Positions 17,616-28,625 of a stretch of DNA of 64,000 nt are shown here, one piece after another (the first letter of the stretch is position 1; each line of letters begins with the position of its first letter). Source of the stretch: UBA6921 sp031363085. Its GTDB lineage: Bacteria > Pseudomonadota > Gammaproteobacteria > SG8-11. The notes below the pieces were generated by a model. The model saw only the letters and a program-made list of their open reading frames with translations, made no database searches and was not told the origin of the DNA. Position numbers and translations under genes: made by a program. The stretch spans positions 1 to 64,000 of the forward strand of contig JANLTU010000196.1 in assembly GCA_031363085.1 (NCBI GenBank), written 5' to 3'.

Positions 17616-19331
17616 CTACGGCAGGACTTCTATCGGACGCATCATGTCGTTGTCCTCATGCTCAAGAATATGGCAGTGATAAACGAACTTGCCGGGGTAA
17701 TGTTCCCAGCGCGCAATGATGCTGGTAATTTCGCCGCGATTGGCTCTTACGGTATCTTTCCAGCCGGCTTCATTCGGGTCGGGCGGTATTGGTGGGCCGG
17801 TGAAAATAATCGTACCGGTCGCACCTGCCCCCATTCCGCCGAGTCCAATAGTTTGTGTCGCAAGATAATGGGCGACGTCAAACGGGCGACGCTCAAGCAC
17901 TTGAAACTGGACCATATGTACATGCATCGGATGGGTGTCGGCCGTCAGGTTGATAAACCGCCAAATCTCGGTGGTTCCGATAGCCGGTGTTTCAGTGGCA
18001 GGCTCGTGGTAATGCATGCCATTGAGCAAGCTCTCCAAAGGTTTGTTCAACGGTGACTGGCGTTCTTCAAGCGTGATATCGCGTGTTAGCGCGGCATCGA
18101 GACTCAACAACTTCGGGACGGCCCCAAGCACCACTGGAACCCCACTGGTATCGGGCGAACTCAGCGGCAAGGTTACGCGGAACTGCATCAGCTCCGGCAG
18201 CGCGGGCGCATCCACACCAATGACGCCGCCCGGATAAGGCGCCGCTGCGTTGTTGGTGAGTGTGAGGGTTTGGCCGCGATACGCGGAAAAATCGATCACC
18301 ACATCGCAGCGCTCGGCCGGCGCCATCAGAATATTATTTAACGTCACCGGTGCATTCAATAAGCCACCATCACTGCCGATCTGTTGCAGCGTGATGGTGG
18401 TCAGCGGATTGCCGTTGCTTAGCCCGAGATTATAGAAGCGCGCCGATGATCCGTTTAAAATCCGAAACCGGTATTTGCGCGGCTCAACTTGCATAAAGGG
18501 CCAGACCTTGCCATTAATTACGGCCGTGTCGCCAAAGAACTCCGGTACCCACTGCGGGTGCACGCCGGGCTCAACGCCCACACTCGGATAATAGAGTTGA
18601 TCTGCCGTATCAAACATGCGGTCCTGAAGCAGCAACGGAACTTCAAAATTCCCGCTGGGCAAATTAAGGCTGGCTTCGTTAAGGTCGCGGATAATATAAA
18701 AGCCCGCCAAACCCGCATACACGTTCAAGCGTGTGGCACCCAGCGCATGGTCGTGATACCACAAGGTCGCCCCGTCCTGTTCGTTTGGATACAGATACTC
18801 GGCAAATCCACCTGAGGCATACGCCGTCTCGGGCAGGCCATCACTTGCGGAAGGAACATGCCCGCCATGCAGATGAACCACCGTGCGAACTTCCGGCGCA
18901 CCCATATCCGCACCGTGGAGTGTTTTGTCGACCGGCAACATGTGGGTCAACGGCAAATTATTGGCCCACTTCACCAGCACAAAACTTCCGACCGTCGTTT
19001 CGATGGTATTGCCCGGGTAGCTGCCGTTGTAACCCCACAGCGTGGTTGGCGCCATGCTTTGATGCAGTTGCCGGGTGAACTGCGTCATTGCCACAGCGTA
19101 TTGCGTTACCGGCGTGAGTAGTCCGCTAGGCTGCACGAAAGTGAACACGCGGGTCGGCCGCATGACAGCGGGGATCGGCAAAGGATCAAGATATTTTGTT
19201 AACAATGCGGGATTCTTCGGAATGCCGCTCGCGTTGGCCGCAAACACTGGCGAATACTTTAAACCGAGCGGCATGACTAAACCCGCCCCGATTCCTGCCC
19301 CCAACTTTAGTAAGTTACGTCTAGTAACCAT
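17616..19331 (-). CDS. Tat-exported multicopper oxidase, copy 1
   Basis: A 571-residue multicopper oxidase. The N-terminus MVTRRNLLKLGAG is a twin-arginine signal, so the enzyme is probably exported folded with copper. All four copper-binding segments are present: VVHLHGGHVPS, LWYHDHALGATRLN, THPMHVHMVQF and VYHCHILEHEDNDMM, the last with the type 1 Cys, His and axial Met. Overall organisation is like CotA and bilirubin oxidases with three cupredoxin domains. Substrate is unknown (metal, phenol or bilirubin-like). Start 19331 has AAGGAG upstream. A close paralogue follows at 19793, so the pair arose by duplication. Confidence 0.93.
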   Translation of the reverse strand: MVTRRNLLKLGAGIGAGLVMPLGLKYSPVFAANASGIPKNPALLTKYLDPLPIPAVMRPTRVFTFVQPSGLLTPVTQYAVAMTQFTRQLHQSMAPTTLWGYNGSYPGNTIETTVGSFVLVKWANNLPLTHMLPVDKTLHGADMGAPEVRTVVHLHGGHVPSASDGLPETAYASGGFAEYLYPNEQDGATLWYHDHALGATRLNVYAGLAGFYIIRDLNEASLNLPSGNFEVPLLLQDRMFDTADQLYYPSVGVEPGVHPQWVPEFFGDTAVINGKVWPFMQVEPRKYRFRILNGSSARFYNLGLSNGNPLTTITLQQIGSDGGLLNAPVTLNNILMAPAERCDVVIDFSAYRGQTLTLTNNAAAPYPGGVIGVDAPALPELMQFRVTLPLSSPDTSGVPVVLGAVPKLLSLDAALTRDITLEERQSPLNKPLESLLNGMHYHEPATETPAIGTTEIWRFINLTADTHPMHVHMVQFQVLERRPFDVAHYLATQTIGLGGMGAGATGTIIFTGPPIPPDPNEAGWKDTVRANRGEITSIIARWEHYPGKFVYHCHILEHEDNDMMRPIEVLP

Positions 19332-19475
19332 GTGCTCTCCTTAGATCGAATTAGATTTAAAAAAAGAATGATTCACGTTTTGAATTCAACCGCCATGGTG
19401 CGGTTGTTGTTAGCGGTCACTGCAAGACATAAAACCGCGTACACGATTTGTTGCATCAACACATCGCTGCTTCAC

Positions 19476-19491
19476 TGTGAAGATGTACACA
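19476..19491. promoter_or_regulatory. Possible Crp-binding site upstream of oxidase 1
   Basis: TGTGAAGATGTACACA fits the Crp consensus TGTGA-N6-TCACA with one mismatch. The centre is about 150 bases before the oxidase 1 start. An E. coli-like Crp is encoded at 32163. The match may be by chance. Confidence 0.35.
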
Positions 19492-19736
19492 TCAATTGTT
19501 TTAAATTGATTGTTTTAAATTGATTACAGCGAAGAAATGCTAACTTTCAATTTATTAAAATTAGATGAGGATAAACTTGGTTTACTAGCATTGGCTGACA
19601 GATAACCTAAAACCTAACAATTCAAACTGAACGGCATAGGTTGAGTGCGCGGCGGATAACGCGGGGTATTCGGGTCAGGCTTGCGTTTTAGACTTTTCAG
19701 CTTCGATAAACATGGCATGGAGTGGTGACAGTGCAC

Positions 19737-19765
19737 AAAAACCCCGCCCACTGGCGCGAGCAGGG
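19737..19765 (-). terminator. Intrinsic terminator after multicopper oxidase 2
   Basis: Stem ccccgccca/cgagcaggg (19742-19750 with 19757-19765, some G-U pairs on the minus strand RNA) followed by five T on the minus strand. It is the counterpart of the terminator at 17568-17598 and was probably duplicated with the gene. Confidence 0.75.
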
Positions 19766-19792
19766 TCTCGACTTATCTCGACTCATGGATAA

Positions 19793-21481
19793 CTACGGCA
19801 GCACTTCTATCGGACGCATCATGTCATTGTCCTCATGCTCAAGAATATGGCAGTGATAAACGAACTTGCCGGGGTAATGTTCCCACTTGGCAATGATGCT
19901 GATAATTTCGCCGGGATTGGCTCTGACCGTGTCTTTCCAACCGCGTTCATTTAGATCGGGCTCGATGGCCGGCCCGGTGAAAAGAATCTGGCCGGTAGCG
20001 CCCGCGCCAACTCCGTCTGGACCCACCGCCTGTGTGGAGCGGTAGTAAGCCACATCAAACGGGCGCCGCTCAAGCACTTGAAACTCCACCAAATGAATAT
20101 GCATCGGATGCGTATCGCCAGTCAGGTTGATAAAACGCCAAATCTCGGTGGTACCGATTTTAGGCGTTTCAGTAACCGGCTCGTGGTAGTGCATACCGTT
20201 AAATATAGCTTTTAATGGTTCATCCAACGGGGACATGCGCTCTTCAAGCGTAATGTCACGTGTTACTACTGCATCACGCCTCGACAGTTTTGGAATTTCC
20301 ATTAGCCTTACCGGAACTGCACTGGCATCGGGCGAACTCAGCGGCAAGATCACACGAAACTGCATCAACTCCGCAAGCACCGGAGCATCCACACCAAGGA
20401 TTCCCATCGGGTGCGGCGCTACCGCGTCGTTGCTAAAAGTAATGGTCTGACCCCCGTGCGTGGAAAAATCGATAACAACATCGCAACGCTCGCCGGGCGC
20501 CATGAGGATATTATTGAGCACCACCGGTGCGCTCAATAAGCCGCCGTCACTACCGATCTGTTGAAACCCAAGTGCTGCCTGCGAAGTCGCGTTGCTTAGC
20601 CCGAAATTGTAAAAGCGCGCCGACGCTCCATTTAAAATGCGAAAGCGATATTTGCGCGGCTCAACTTCCAAATAGGGCCAGACCTTGCCATTGACCACCG
20701 AGGTGTCACCGAAGAATTCCGGCACCCACTGCGGGTGCACTCCAGGAACAACACCCACATTCGGATAGTAGAGTTGATCCGCCGTATCAAACGTACGGTC
20801 CTGGATCAGCAGCGGAATTTCAAAACGCCCGCTGGGCAACTTAAGCTCGGCTTCGCGAGGGTCGCGGAGAATGTAAAAACCAGCCAAGCCTGCGTACACA
20901 TTCAAACGAGTGATGCCAAGGGCATGGTCGTGGTACCACATGGTCGCCCCGTTCTGTTCGTTTGGATAAAAATAACTTGCTGCTTCGCCTGGGACATACC
21001 AAGTCTCCGGAAGTCCATCGCTCTGGGACGGAACATGCCCCCCATGCAGATGGACGACGGTACGAACTTCGGGCACCCCCATATCCGCGCCGTGTAGCGT
21101 TTTATCGACCGGCAATAAGTGCGTCAACGGTAAATTGTTGGTCCACGTCACTTGAATCGGACGGCCGACCATCGCTTCGATCGTCTGCCCCGGGAAGCTG
21201 CCGTTGTAGCCCCAGAGCGTAGTTGGCGCCATGTTTTGATGAAGTTGCTGGGTGAATTGAGTCATCGCCATCGCGTATTGAGGTATCCCCTTAAGCATGC
21301 TCGTAGGCTGCATGACATTCGGTATTGGCAGCGGGTCAAGATATTTTGTTAACGACAAGGCATCCTTCGGAATGCCGCTGGCATCGGCAGCAAACACTTG
21401 CGAGTATTTTAGGCTTAGCGGCAAGATGATTCCTGCCCCAACTCCTGCACTCAACTGTAGAAATTTACGTCTGGTAACCAT
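19793..21481 (-). CDS. Tat-exported multicopper oxidase, copy 2
   Basis: A 562-residue paralogue of the oxidase at 17616. Twin-arginine signal MVTRRKFLQLSAG; copper segments VVHLHGGHVPS, MWYHDHALGITRLN, THPMHIHLVEF and VYHCHILEHEDNDMM all retained. Most of the chain matches copy 1 by eye; the differences are mainly a deletion near residues 60-75 (copy 1 has an extra VFTFVQPSG-like stretch) and scattered substitutions. Start 21481 is chosen because AAGGAAC lies just upstream and it aligns with copy 1; the 87-codon open extension to 21742 lacks family similarity. Substrate unknown. Confidence 0.92.
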   Translation of the reverse strand: MVTRRKFLQLSAGVGAGIILPLSLKYSQVFAADASGIPKDALSLTKYLDPLPIPNVMQPTSMLKGIPQYAMAMTQFTQQLHQNMAPTTLWGYNGSFPGQTIEAMVGRPIQVTWTNNLPLTHLLPVDKTLHGADMGVPEVRTVVHLHGGHVPSQSDGLPETWYVPGEAASYFYPNEQNGATMWYHDHALGITRLNVYAGLAGFYILRDPREAELKLPSGRFEIPLLIQDRTFDTADQLYYPNVGVVPGVHPQWVPEFFGDTSVVNGKVWPYLEVEPRKYRFRILNGASARFYNFGLSNATSQAALGFQQIGSDGGLLSAPVVLNNILMAPGERCDVVIDFSTHGGQTITFSNDAVAPHPMGILGVDAPVLAELMQFRVILPLSSPDASAVPVRLMEIPKLSRRDAVVTRDITLEERMSPLDEPLKAIFNGMHYHEPVTETPKIGTTEIWRFINLTGDTHPMHIHLVEFQVLERRPFDVAYYRSTQAVGPDGVGAGATGQILFTGPAIEPDLNERGWKDTVRANPGEIISIIAKWEHYPGKFVYHCHILEHEDNDMMRPIEVLP

Positions 21482-21855
21482 GACTTGTTCCTTGATTTTG
21501 AATTGATGCAAGTTCAGCCGTATTGCTAAACCCTGCAAAGGGAGCGTTATCGCGACCAACTCAGCAATCGCGAGTCCAGCTCCGAACATGACGTCTTTAT
21601 AACCATCGTGACCAAGGCATTCCGTACGCTGACACACCAAGAGCCGATCCCGTCCTCTGGCGATAACGCTAGGCAGGAGATTGCACAAAGCAGACTGCGA
21701 CCATCCAAAGACGCTGCTAAACAGGGCGCAGATGACAAACATACTGCTCGGGAATACGCTGTGACTGCCGGCGCGATCTACCGTATGGCGCTAAGTTTTG
21801 AAATGAGCCATCTTGATGACTCGAAATTTTTGAAGTTCTGAAAAGGAAATATTCG
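21482..21855. other. Divergent intergenic region, oxidase 2 / GST
   Basis: 374 bases between divergent genes. Both strands have open frames here, but neither shows a family pattern or a ribosome binding site, so I treat it as non-coding and promoter-bearing. AAAAGGAAA just before 21856 is the GST ribosome binding site. Confidence 0.5.
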
Positions 21856-22509
21856 ATGGATAAACTGACACTGCTTATCGCCAACAAAAATTACTCGTCG
21901 TGGTCACTGCGGCCTTGGGTGCTGATGAAACAATTCGGGATTGCATTCGACGAACTGCGGATTCCGCTGGATCAGCCCGAGACCGCGCAGCGCTTGCGCG
22001 AAAACTCGCCTAGCGGTCGCGTGCCGGTATTGCGCGACAAACACATCACCGTGTGGGATTCGCTGGCGATTTGTGAATACTTGGCGGAGAAATTTCCGCA
22101 GCTCACGCTGTGGCCCACAGCGGTTGAGGCACGTGCGCTGGCACGCTCGGTCAGCGCCGAGATGCACTCCGGGTTCACCACGCTGCGCGAAAACATGACC
22201 ATGAACTGCCGCAAACATTTACCGGGCAAAGGCCGGGCGCCCGGCGTGCAGAACGACATCGACCGCATCACCGCACTCTGGTGCGACTGCCGCAAACGCT
22301 ACGGCGCAGGCGGTGACATGCTGTTCGGAAAATTCAGCATCGCCGATGCGATGTTCGCGCCGGTGACCTTTCGTTTCGTCACTTACGGTGTCGACACCGA
22401 CCTGGTCAGCGCGGCGTACATTAAAGCCATGCAGGCGCTCGCACCGATGCAAGAGTGGCTGGCCGCAGCACGTGTCGAACCAGAAGTGATTGCGCAGTTT
22501 GAGCGCTAG
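21856..22509 (+). CDS. Glutathione S-transferase family protein
   Basis: A 217-residue cytosolic GST. The thioredoxin-like N-terminal domain begins LTLLIANKNYSSWSLRPWVL, with the candidate catalytic serine in NYSSWS; the cis-proline and substrate-contact segments are SPSGRVPVL and VWDSLAICEYLAEKFP. The C-terminal helical domain has FSIADAMFAPVTFRF, matching the GST N-capping box. The NYSSWS signature is typical of a bacterial zeta- or YfcF-like GST group. Reaction and substrate cannot be fixed from sequence. Not in an operon: it faces away from oxidase 2 and converges on the LysR gene. Confidence 0.88.
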   Translation: MDKLTLLIANKNYSSWSLRPWVLMKQFGIAFDELRIPLDQPETAQRLRENSPSGRVPVLRDKHITVWDSLAICEYLAEKFPQLTLWPTAVEARALARSVSAEMHSGFTTLRENMTMNCRKHLPGKGRAPGVQNDIDRITALWCDCRKRYGAGGDMLFGKFSIADAMFAPVTFRFVTYGVDTDLVSAAYIKAMQALAPMQEWLAAARVEPEVIAQFER

Positions 22510-22535
22510 TCACAATTTCTGATACCGCATGCCGC

Positions 22536-23444
22536 TTAAATTTTCGCGGCTTTGGGCAAGGCCGCGACAGCGGTTTTAAGATAGCGGGCAAAGGCTTTAA
22601 CGTGTGCCGTGGTGGAGGCGCGCTGATCCCATACCGCCTCGTAGGTGATCATCACCGGCCGGCGGTTGGACATGACCATCGGATAGGCACGCGCGTTGCC
22701 GGCGATTCTGGATTCCGGCAGCAGCGCCGCTCCAATACCCAATTGCGACCATTCCTGCAACACGTGATAACTCAACGCTTGACCGGAATATTCGTGCAGC
22801 TTGAGCTTGCTGCGCCGGAACAGCTCGCGTGTCGCCGGCGCAAGACCGCAGGTGCCGACCGTCAGGATCAAGGTTTCGTGCGCGATCTCGCCGGTCGTGG
22901 TGTTGGCGGCACCGCGATAGCTTTCCAGACCGCCACGCGGCAGGTAACGCAAAATGTCTTGATAGAGCACGCAGCGGCCGCGCCCGGGCGTGTCGCGCAA
23001 GCGGATGCCGCAGATCACATCGGCCTTTTCGCCCTCTAAACGCGCTTCCAAGTCTTCCACACTGCATTCTTTATAGATAATTTCCAGATCGCTGCGACCC
23101 TGCTTGAAGGGCTCGAACAACGCCATCAGCCGTTTGCTGTCGATGATCGGTGCAAAAGCAACGCGCAACAGTGTGCGTTGCGGATTCAAAAACGTGCCCG
23201 CCTGCCGCTCCAGATCGGTGACCGAATTCAGCACGCCCTCGATTGCACCCAAAAGATGCCGACCAAAAGCACTCAGCTCGACCCGCCGCGTGCTGCGCTT
23301 GAATAGCTTCGCGCCCAACTCCGCTTCCAGATCGGAAACCGCATTTGACACCGTCGGCTGTGAGACGCCGCAAGCGTGCGCCGCCGCACTGAAAGAGCCA
23401 GTCTGGGCGACGACCTTGACGTAATTGAGTTGCACTAGATTCAT
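22536..23444 (-). CDS. LysR-family transcriptional regulator
   Basis: A 302-residue LTTR. The winged-helix N-terminus is clear: FSAAAHACGVSQPTVSNAVSDLE followed by LGAKLFKRSTRRVELSAFG. The effector-binding domain follows from about residue 90. It is divergent from the DUF4142 gene at 23578, with 133 bases between, so that gene is a plausible target as well as its own promoter. The C-terminal domain has a CGLAPATRELFRR segment; no effector can be inferred. Confidence 0.93.
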   Translation of the reverse strand: MNLVQLNYVKVVAQTGSFSAAAHACGVSQPTVSNAVSDLEAELGAKLFKRSTRRVELSAFGRHLLGAIEGVLNSVTDLERQAGTFLNPQRTLLRVAFAPIIDSKRLMALFEPFKQGRSDLEIIYKECSVEDLEARLEGEKADVICGIRLRDTPGRGRCVLYQDILRYLPRGGLESYRGAANTTTGEIAHETLILTVGTCGLAPATRELFRRSKLKLHEYSGQALSYHVLQEWSQLGIGAALLPESRIAGNARAYPMVMSNRRPVMITYEAVWDQRASTTAHVKAFARYLKTAVAALPKAAKI

Positions 23445-23577
23445 AAAACCGTCTCCGATCTATTAATAGCCTATGGCTATTTCTGTATTTTAATACGCAT
23501 GATTCACGAATAGATGCGCTACGGCATAGCATACCCATCGAGAGCCATTCACCTACAGAAATTTCAGGAGAAAACCG

Positions 23578-24114
23578 ATGAAATGCCTAATCAAGACACT
23601 ATCCGCCGGCGCTATAGTTGTTGCCAACATGTTGAGCACGCATGCCTACGCGGGCGCGAAACTCGACGACGCGACGATTTTTGCGATCTTCGACCAAGCC
23701 AATACCGCTGACCTGTGGGTCGGACGGCTCGCCGTCAAAAAAGGCCAGTCGGAAGACGTGCAGATGCTGGGCAAGATGGTGGCAGTGGATCATGTCGCGG
23801 TCCAGCAGATGGGGCGCGACTTGGCCGTCAAACTCAATATTATCCCGACCCCGCCGGACAACGACAGCAGCGCCGAGAACCTCGCCAAGACGGTGGCGCT
23901 GTTGCAGTCAAAATCCGGCGCCGATTTCGACCGCGCGTATCTACAGCATGAAGTCTTGTTCCACCAATCGGTGGTCGACGCCCTCAAGAAAACCTTGCTG
24001 CCCGCGATTGAAAACGAACAACTCCGCGCGCTGATCAACAAAGTGCTGCCCGGTTTCGAGCATCACTTGGCAGAAACCAAGGCGGCCGCAAAAAAAATCG
24101 GCATTGAGAAATAA
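23578..24114 (+). CDS. Exported DUF4142 protein
   Basis: A 178-residue protein with signal peptide (MKCLIKTLSAGAIVVANMLS, cleavage probably after THAYA). The mature part is a four-helix bundle of the DUF4142 type, ferritin-like in shape: TADLWVGRLAVKKGQS, VQMLGKMVAVDHVAVQQMG, FDRAYLQHEVLFHQSVVDAL and LPGFEHHLAETKAAA. Conserved histidines in the DH, QHEV and EHH positions may bind metal. Likely periplasmic. GGAGAAAACCG precedes the start. The function of the family is not established. Divergent from the LysR regulator, which may control it. Confidence 0.85.
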   Translation: MKCLIKTLSAGAIVVANMLSTHAYAGAKLDDATIFAIFDQANTADLWVGRLAVKKGQSEDVQMLGKMVAVDHVAVQQMGRDLAVKLNIIPTPPDNDSSAENLAKTVALLQSKSGADFDRAYLQHEVLFHQSVVDALKKTLLPAIENEQLRALINKVLPGFEHHLAETKAAAKKIGIEK

Positions 24115-24166
24115 CGTACACCAGTTAAAAGTCGCGTCATGGCGCTAATCCGCACCCCTGACCTAG

Positions 24167-24364
24167 CAACCGGGAATTGCCTTCCGCGAGGACGGCAACG
24201 TTAGCAGCGGGTTGGCGCCGAGCGAACCGCATGATTATTTCTCGATATTGGCCGCCATGGGCTATACCCGGGTTGCTGAGTACGAGGAGGATAAACAGGA
24301 CTGGTGCGACGCCGGTTTGGCGCTGGAAAAATCTAGCGAGCTTGCGCAGCGCGTTGTTGGTTGA
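24167..24364 (+). pseudogene. Possible 3' gene fragment
   Basis: A 65-codon open frame with no start codon near its beginning, ending in TGA that abuts the convergent HDOD gene stop. Its text (FREDGNVSSGLAPSEPHDYF, AAMGYTRVAEYEEDKQDW) has protein-like composition, unlike the other two frames. It could be the truncated C-terminus of a lost gene. I do not recognise the family. The rest of 24115-24364 holds nothing else. Confidence 0.3.
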
Positions 24365-25645
24365 TCACATCGTCACCAGATGCATCGCTTCGGCGATTTC
24401 TTCTTTGGCATTTTGCAGGATGCCGATGCTGTTTTCCGGCGACAACTCACCCAGCCCGAGTTTTCGGTAAGCGGGCAGCGTGGTTAATTCCTGCAGCACG
24501 TGCGCGTCGCACGGCGGTATGTCGTGGCCGGCCGGCTTGCCCATGAAGCTGAGCAGTTGCGCGATCAGCACCAAGTCGCAGTAGTCGGCTTCGCCCGCCG
24601 GGTTACGCTGCCATTCGTCGGCTTCCTCGGCGACCTGCACAAAGTCGTCGGGGAAACTCCATTTTGTCATGACAAGCCCCCCAACCTCGCCGCGCAACTT
24701 TTCGATGGTGACGGCAAGCTCCTGTTCGTCGGTCGCGATCTCAGGAAAATTTTCAGCGTAACTCAGCACCGGCAGCGTGCCGATGTCATGCAGCAGGCCC
24801 AGCAACATGGCGTGGTCAGGATTAAATTTGCCGACCTTCTTGGCCAGCACGTAGGCAATGGCGGCAACTTCGGTGCTGTGCACCCACAAGTGTTCCATCT
24901 GCTTTTTGATATGCGCCGATTTGGTTTTAAACAGCTTGCGCATCGCAAAGCCGATGACGAAATTTTGCAGCGCCTTGAGCCCGATGCGCACGATGGCGTC
25001 TTCGATGGTTGCAATTGGTTTGCTGGCGCGATAAATCGCGCTGTTGACCACTTTCATCAGTAGCGCAGTGAGTGCGGGATCGGTTTGAATCAGCGTTTTT
25101 ATGCGGCGTACATCGGCATCGCCGCTGACGATATTGCGATAGCGCAGCACGATATCCGGCAGCGCTGGCAGCGCCAACCGGTCATGATCGAGGTCGCGAT
25201 GGATGGCCTGAAACAGCGGATTGTTCAAGGTCGCCGGCCGCACAAACCGGGACTCGACCCCGACGCCCGCACTGGCGCCGGCCTGATTATTGCGCCCCAG
25301 TAAATTGTCGATAACCAGCCCCAGCACCCAAAAACATTTTACCGGCGACGCTGTGGTGACGGCGTAGCGATGCGGAATCAAGTGCGAAATTGGTTCCTTG
25401 GCCTTCGCCTGGCCGGCGGTAACACTGTAACTGCGGCCGTCGGCGGCGCGCACCAGCACTTCGCCCTGGATCAAATACAACACGCGCGGATCGGTGGAAC
25501 CCAGCGCGATCAGCTCGGTGCCAGCGGTCACATGCTGCGGCTTTATTTCCGACACGAGCATGGTCATTTCATCCTCGGTCAAATATTCCAGAGGATGAAA
25601 TGAGCGCAGTGCTAACTGATCAATTTTTGCAGCCGTATCTGTCAC
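24365..25645 (-). CDS. Cyclic-nucleotide-binding domain plus HDOD domain protein
   Basis: A 426-residue soluble protein. Residues of about 18-130 resemble a cNMP-binding beta barrel (TAGTELIALGSTDPRVLYLI, VLVRAADGRSYSVTAG), though the phosphate-binding cassette is degenerate. Residues of about 150-350 form an HDOD domain: LPALPDIVLRYR, MKVVNSAIYRASKPIATIED, AIVRIGLKALQNFVIGFAMR and LLGLLHDIGTLPVL, where a conserved HD pair survives. HDOD proteins act in signalling rather than as phosphodiesterases. Together with the class III cyclase and Crp it may be part of cAMP signalling, but nucleotide binding is unproven. Confidence 0.85.
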   Translation of the reverse strand: MTDTAAKIDQLALRSFHPLEYLTEDEMTMLVSEIKPQHVTAGTELIALGSTDPRVLYLIQGEVLVRAADGRSYSVTAGQAKAKEPISHLIPHRYAVTTASPVKCFWVLGLVIDNLLGRNNQAGASAGVGVESRFVRPATLNNPLFQAIHRDLDHDRLALPALPDIVLRYRNIVSGDADVRRIKTLIQTDPALTALLMKVVNSAIYRASKPIATIEDAIVRIGLKALQNFVIGFAMRKLFKTKSAHIKKQMEHLWVHSTEVAAIAYVLAKKVGKFNPDHAMLLGLLHDIGTLPVLSYAENFPEIATDEQELAVTIEKLRGEVGGLVMTKWSFPDDFVQVAEEADEWQRNPAGEADYCDLVLIAQLLSFMGKPAGHDIPPCDAHVLQELTTLPAYRKLGLGELSPENSIGILQNAKEEIAEAMHLVTM

Positions 25646-25723
25646 GTGTGGGCGCCTCGAAAATTACTGCATCGGCAGCGCGTGGCTTTTTTTGAGTGCT
25701 GAAAAACCGGGTAATGAAACGTT

Positions 25724-27559
<1,836 letters not shown>

Positions 27560-27686
27560 GCGCGCTATGTTAGCGCGCAGCAGACGATGCGACTAATGTG
27601 ATTTTGGAAAATCGAACCGACCGCCGGAAAATCAAGGCGCGTCCTTGGGTGTGTTGTAATGTCGATGATCGAATGAGAACCCCGCT

Positions 27687-28172
27687 ATGGATATGACCCT
27701 GCTCCTTTGGATGCTTGCCGTGCTGCTCGTGGTCGCCGGCGTGGCGGGCTTGGTACTGCCCGCACTACCGGGGGCGCCCCTGCTGTTCGCCGGCTTGGTC
27801 GTCGCCGCGTGGGCGGAGGATTTTACTTACGTCGGCACCGGCACGATTGTTGTGCTCGGCGTGCTCGCGGCACTCACCAGCGCGGTAGATTTCGCCGCCG
27901 GTGCCTTCGGCGCAAAACGTTTTGGCGCCAGCCCGCGTGCGGTCACCGGCGCATTGCTCGGTGGCGTGGCGGGATTGTTCTTCGGCCTTCCCGGCGTGCT
28001 GCTTGGACCGTTTGTCGGCGCCGTGATCGGCGAATTGTCGCTACGCCGCGACCTCAACGCCGCCACCCGCGCGGGACTGGGCGCCTCCCTCGGACTGCTG
28101 CTCGCCGCCGTCGCCAAAATCGCCCTCGCGTTTACCATGATCGGCGTGTTTGTGGTAGTGCGGTTTGTTTAG
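27687..28172 (+). CDS. DUF456 membrane protein
   Basis: A 161-residue integral membrane protein with about four to five hydrophobic segments (LLLWMLAVLLVVAGVAGLVL, GTIVVLGVLAALTS, LLGGVAGLFFGLPGVLLGPF, LLLAAVAKIALAFTMIG). The glycine-rich hairpin GGVAGLFFGLPGVLLGPFVG and the LPALPGAPLLFAG start are typical of the DUF456 family. Function unknown. GC-rich codon use fits the host. It converges on the PIN/AbrB toxin-antitoxin module, ending 18 bases before it. Confidence 0.85.
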   Translation: MDMTLLLWMLAVLLVVAGVAGLVLPALPGAPLLFAGLVVAAWAEDFTYVGTGTIVVLGVLAALTSAVDFAAGAFGAKRFGASPRAVTGALLGGVAGLFFGLPGVLLGPFVGAVIGELSLRRDLNAATRAGLGASLGLLLAAVAKIALAFTMIGVFVVVRFV

Positions 28173-28190
28173 CGACGGACGATGCAAAAT

Positions 28191-28625
28191 CTAAGGTGAT
28201 TTCGTCCCCTCAATTTGTAGCGCAGCAAGATCAAAACTGTAGGTTCCCGCGTAGGACTGACCCGTGTCGCGCGCAACCGCCTTGGCTTTATTCACGATCA
28301 ACGCATCGGCAAGGTCTGCGGCCTTCATACCATGTGCAGTCTTAACTGGTTGCGCCGCAACAAAGTCATTGAGCGCGGACCACACCGCTGGTTGATTCTC
28401 GAAAACGACGTTGGTCTCTTCCAGAAGACTCATGACGACCGCCTGAATATCTTCTTTCGTGGCCCCGTAACGTTTTCCTTTGAGCGTCCAGAGTGTCTCT
28501 ACCAGCACCACGTCGGTAATCAGCACCGGCCGTCCACCGGCAAACAGCTTCCTGGCTTTCTCTGCTTGCGCTTCATCGTCGTTGAGAATCCGCCGTAGCA
28601 AGACATTCGTGTCAACAGCAATCAC
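28191..28625 (-). CDS. vapC: PIN-domain toxin (VapC-like)
   Basis: A 144-residue PIN-domain ribonuclease, the toxin of a type II pair. Conserved acids appear in the PIN order: MIAVDTNVLLRRI (first Asp), DVVLVETLWTL (Glu), AADLADALIV (Asp) and a C-terminal GTYSFDLAAL. The start ATG overlaps the antitoxin stop by four bases (ATGA), the usual coupling in such operons. VapC toxins usually cut tRNA or rRNA; the target here is unknown. Confidence 0.9.
   Translation of the reverse strand: MIAVDTNVLLRRILNDDEAQAEKARKLFAGGRPVLITDVVLVETLWTLKGKRYGATKEDIQAVVMSLLEETNVVFENQPAVWSALNDFVAAQPVKTAHGMKAADLADALIVNKAKAVARDTGQSYAGTYSFDLAALQIEGTKSP

Larger units (their letters stand above)
19332..19792. other. A+T-rich region between the two oxidase genes
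   Basis: 461 bases holding the promoter of oxidase 1 and the 3' end of oxidase 2. It is richer in A+T than its surroundings. Visible items: a CRP-like palindrome at 19476-19491, a 14-bp tandem repeat ttgttttaaattga (19496-19509 and 19510-19523), and the terminator of oxidase 2 near 19737-19765. No credible ORF seen. Confidence 0.6.

Noticed and set aside
21482..21742. N-terminal extension of multicopper oxidase 2
   Set aside because: Copy 1 has no such part, and a twin-arginine start with a ribosome binding site lies at 21481.
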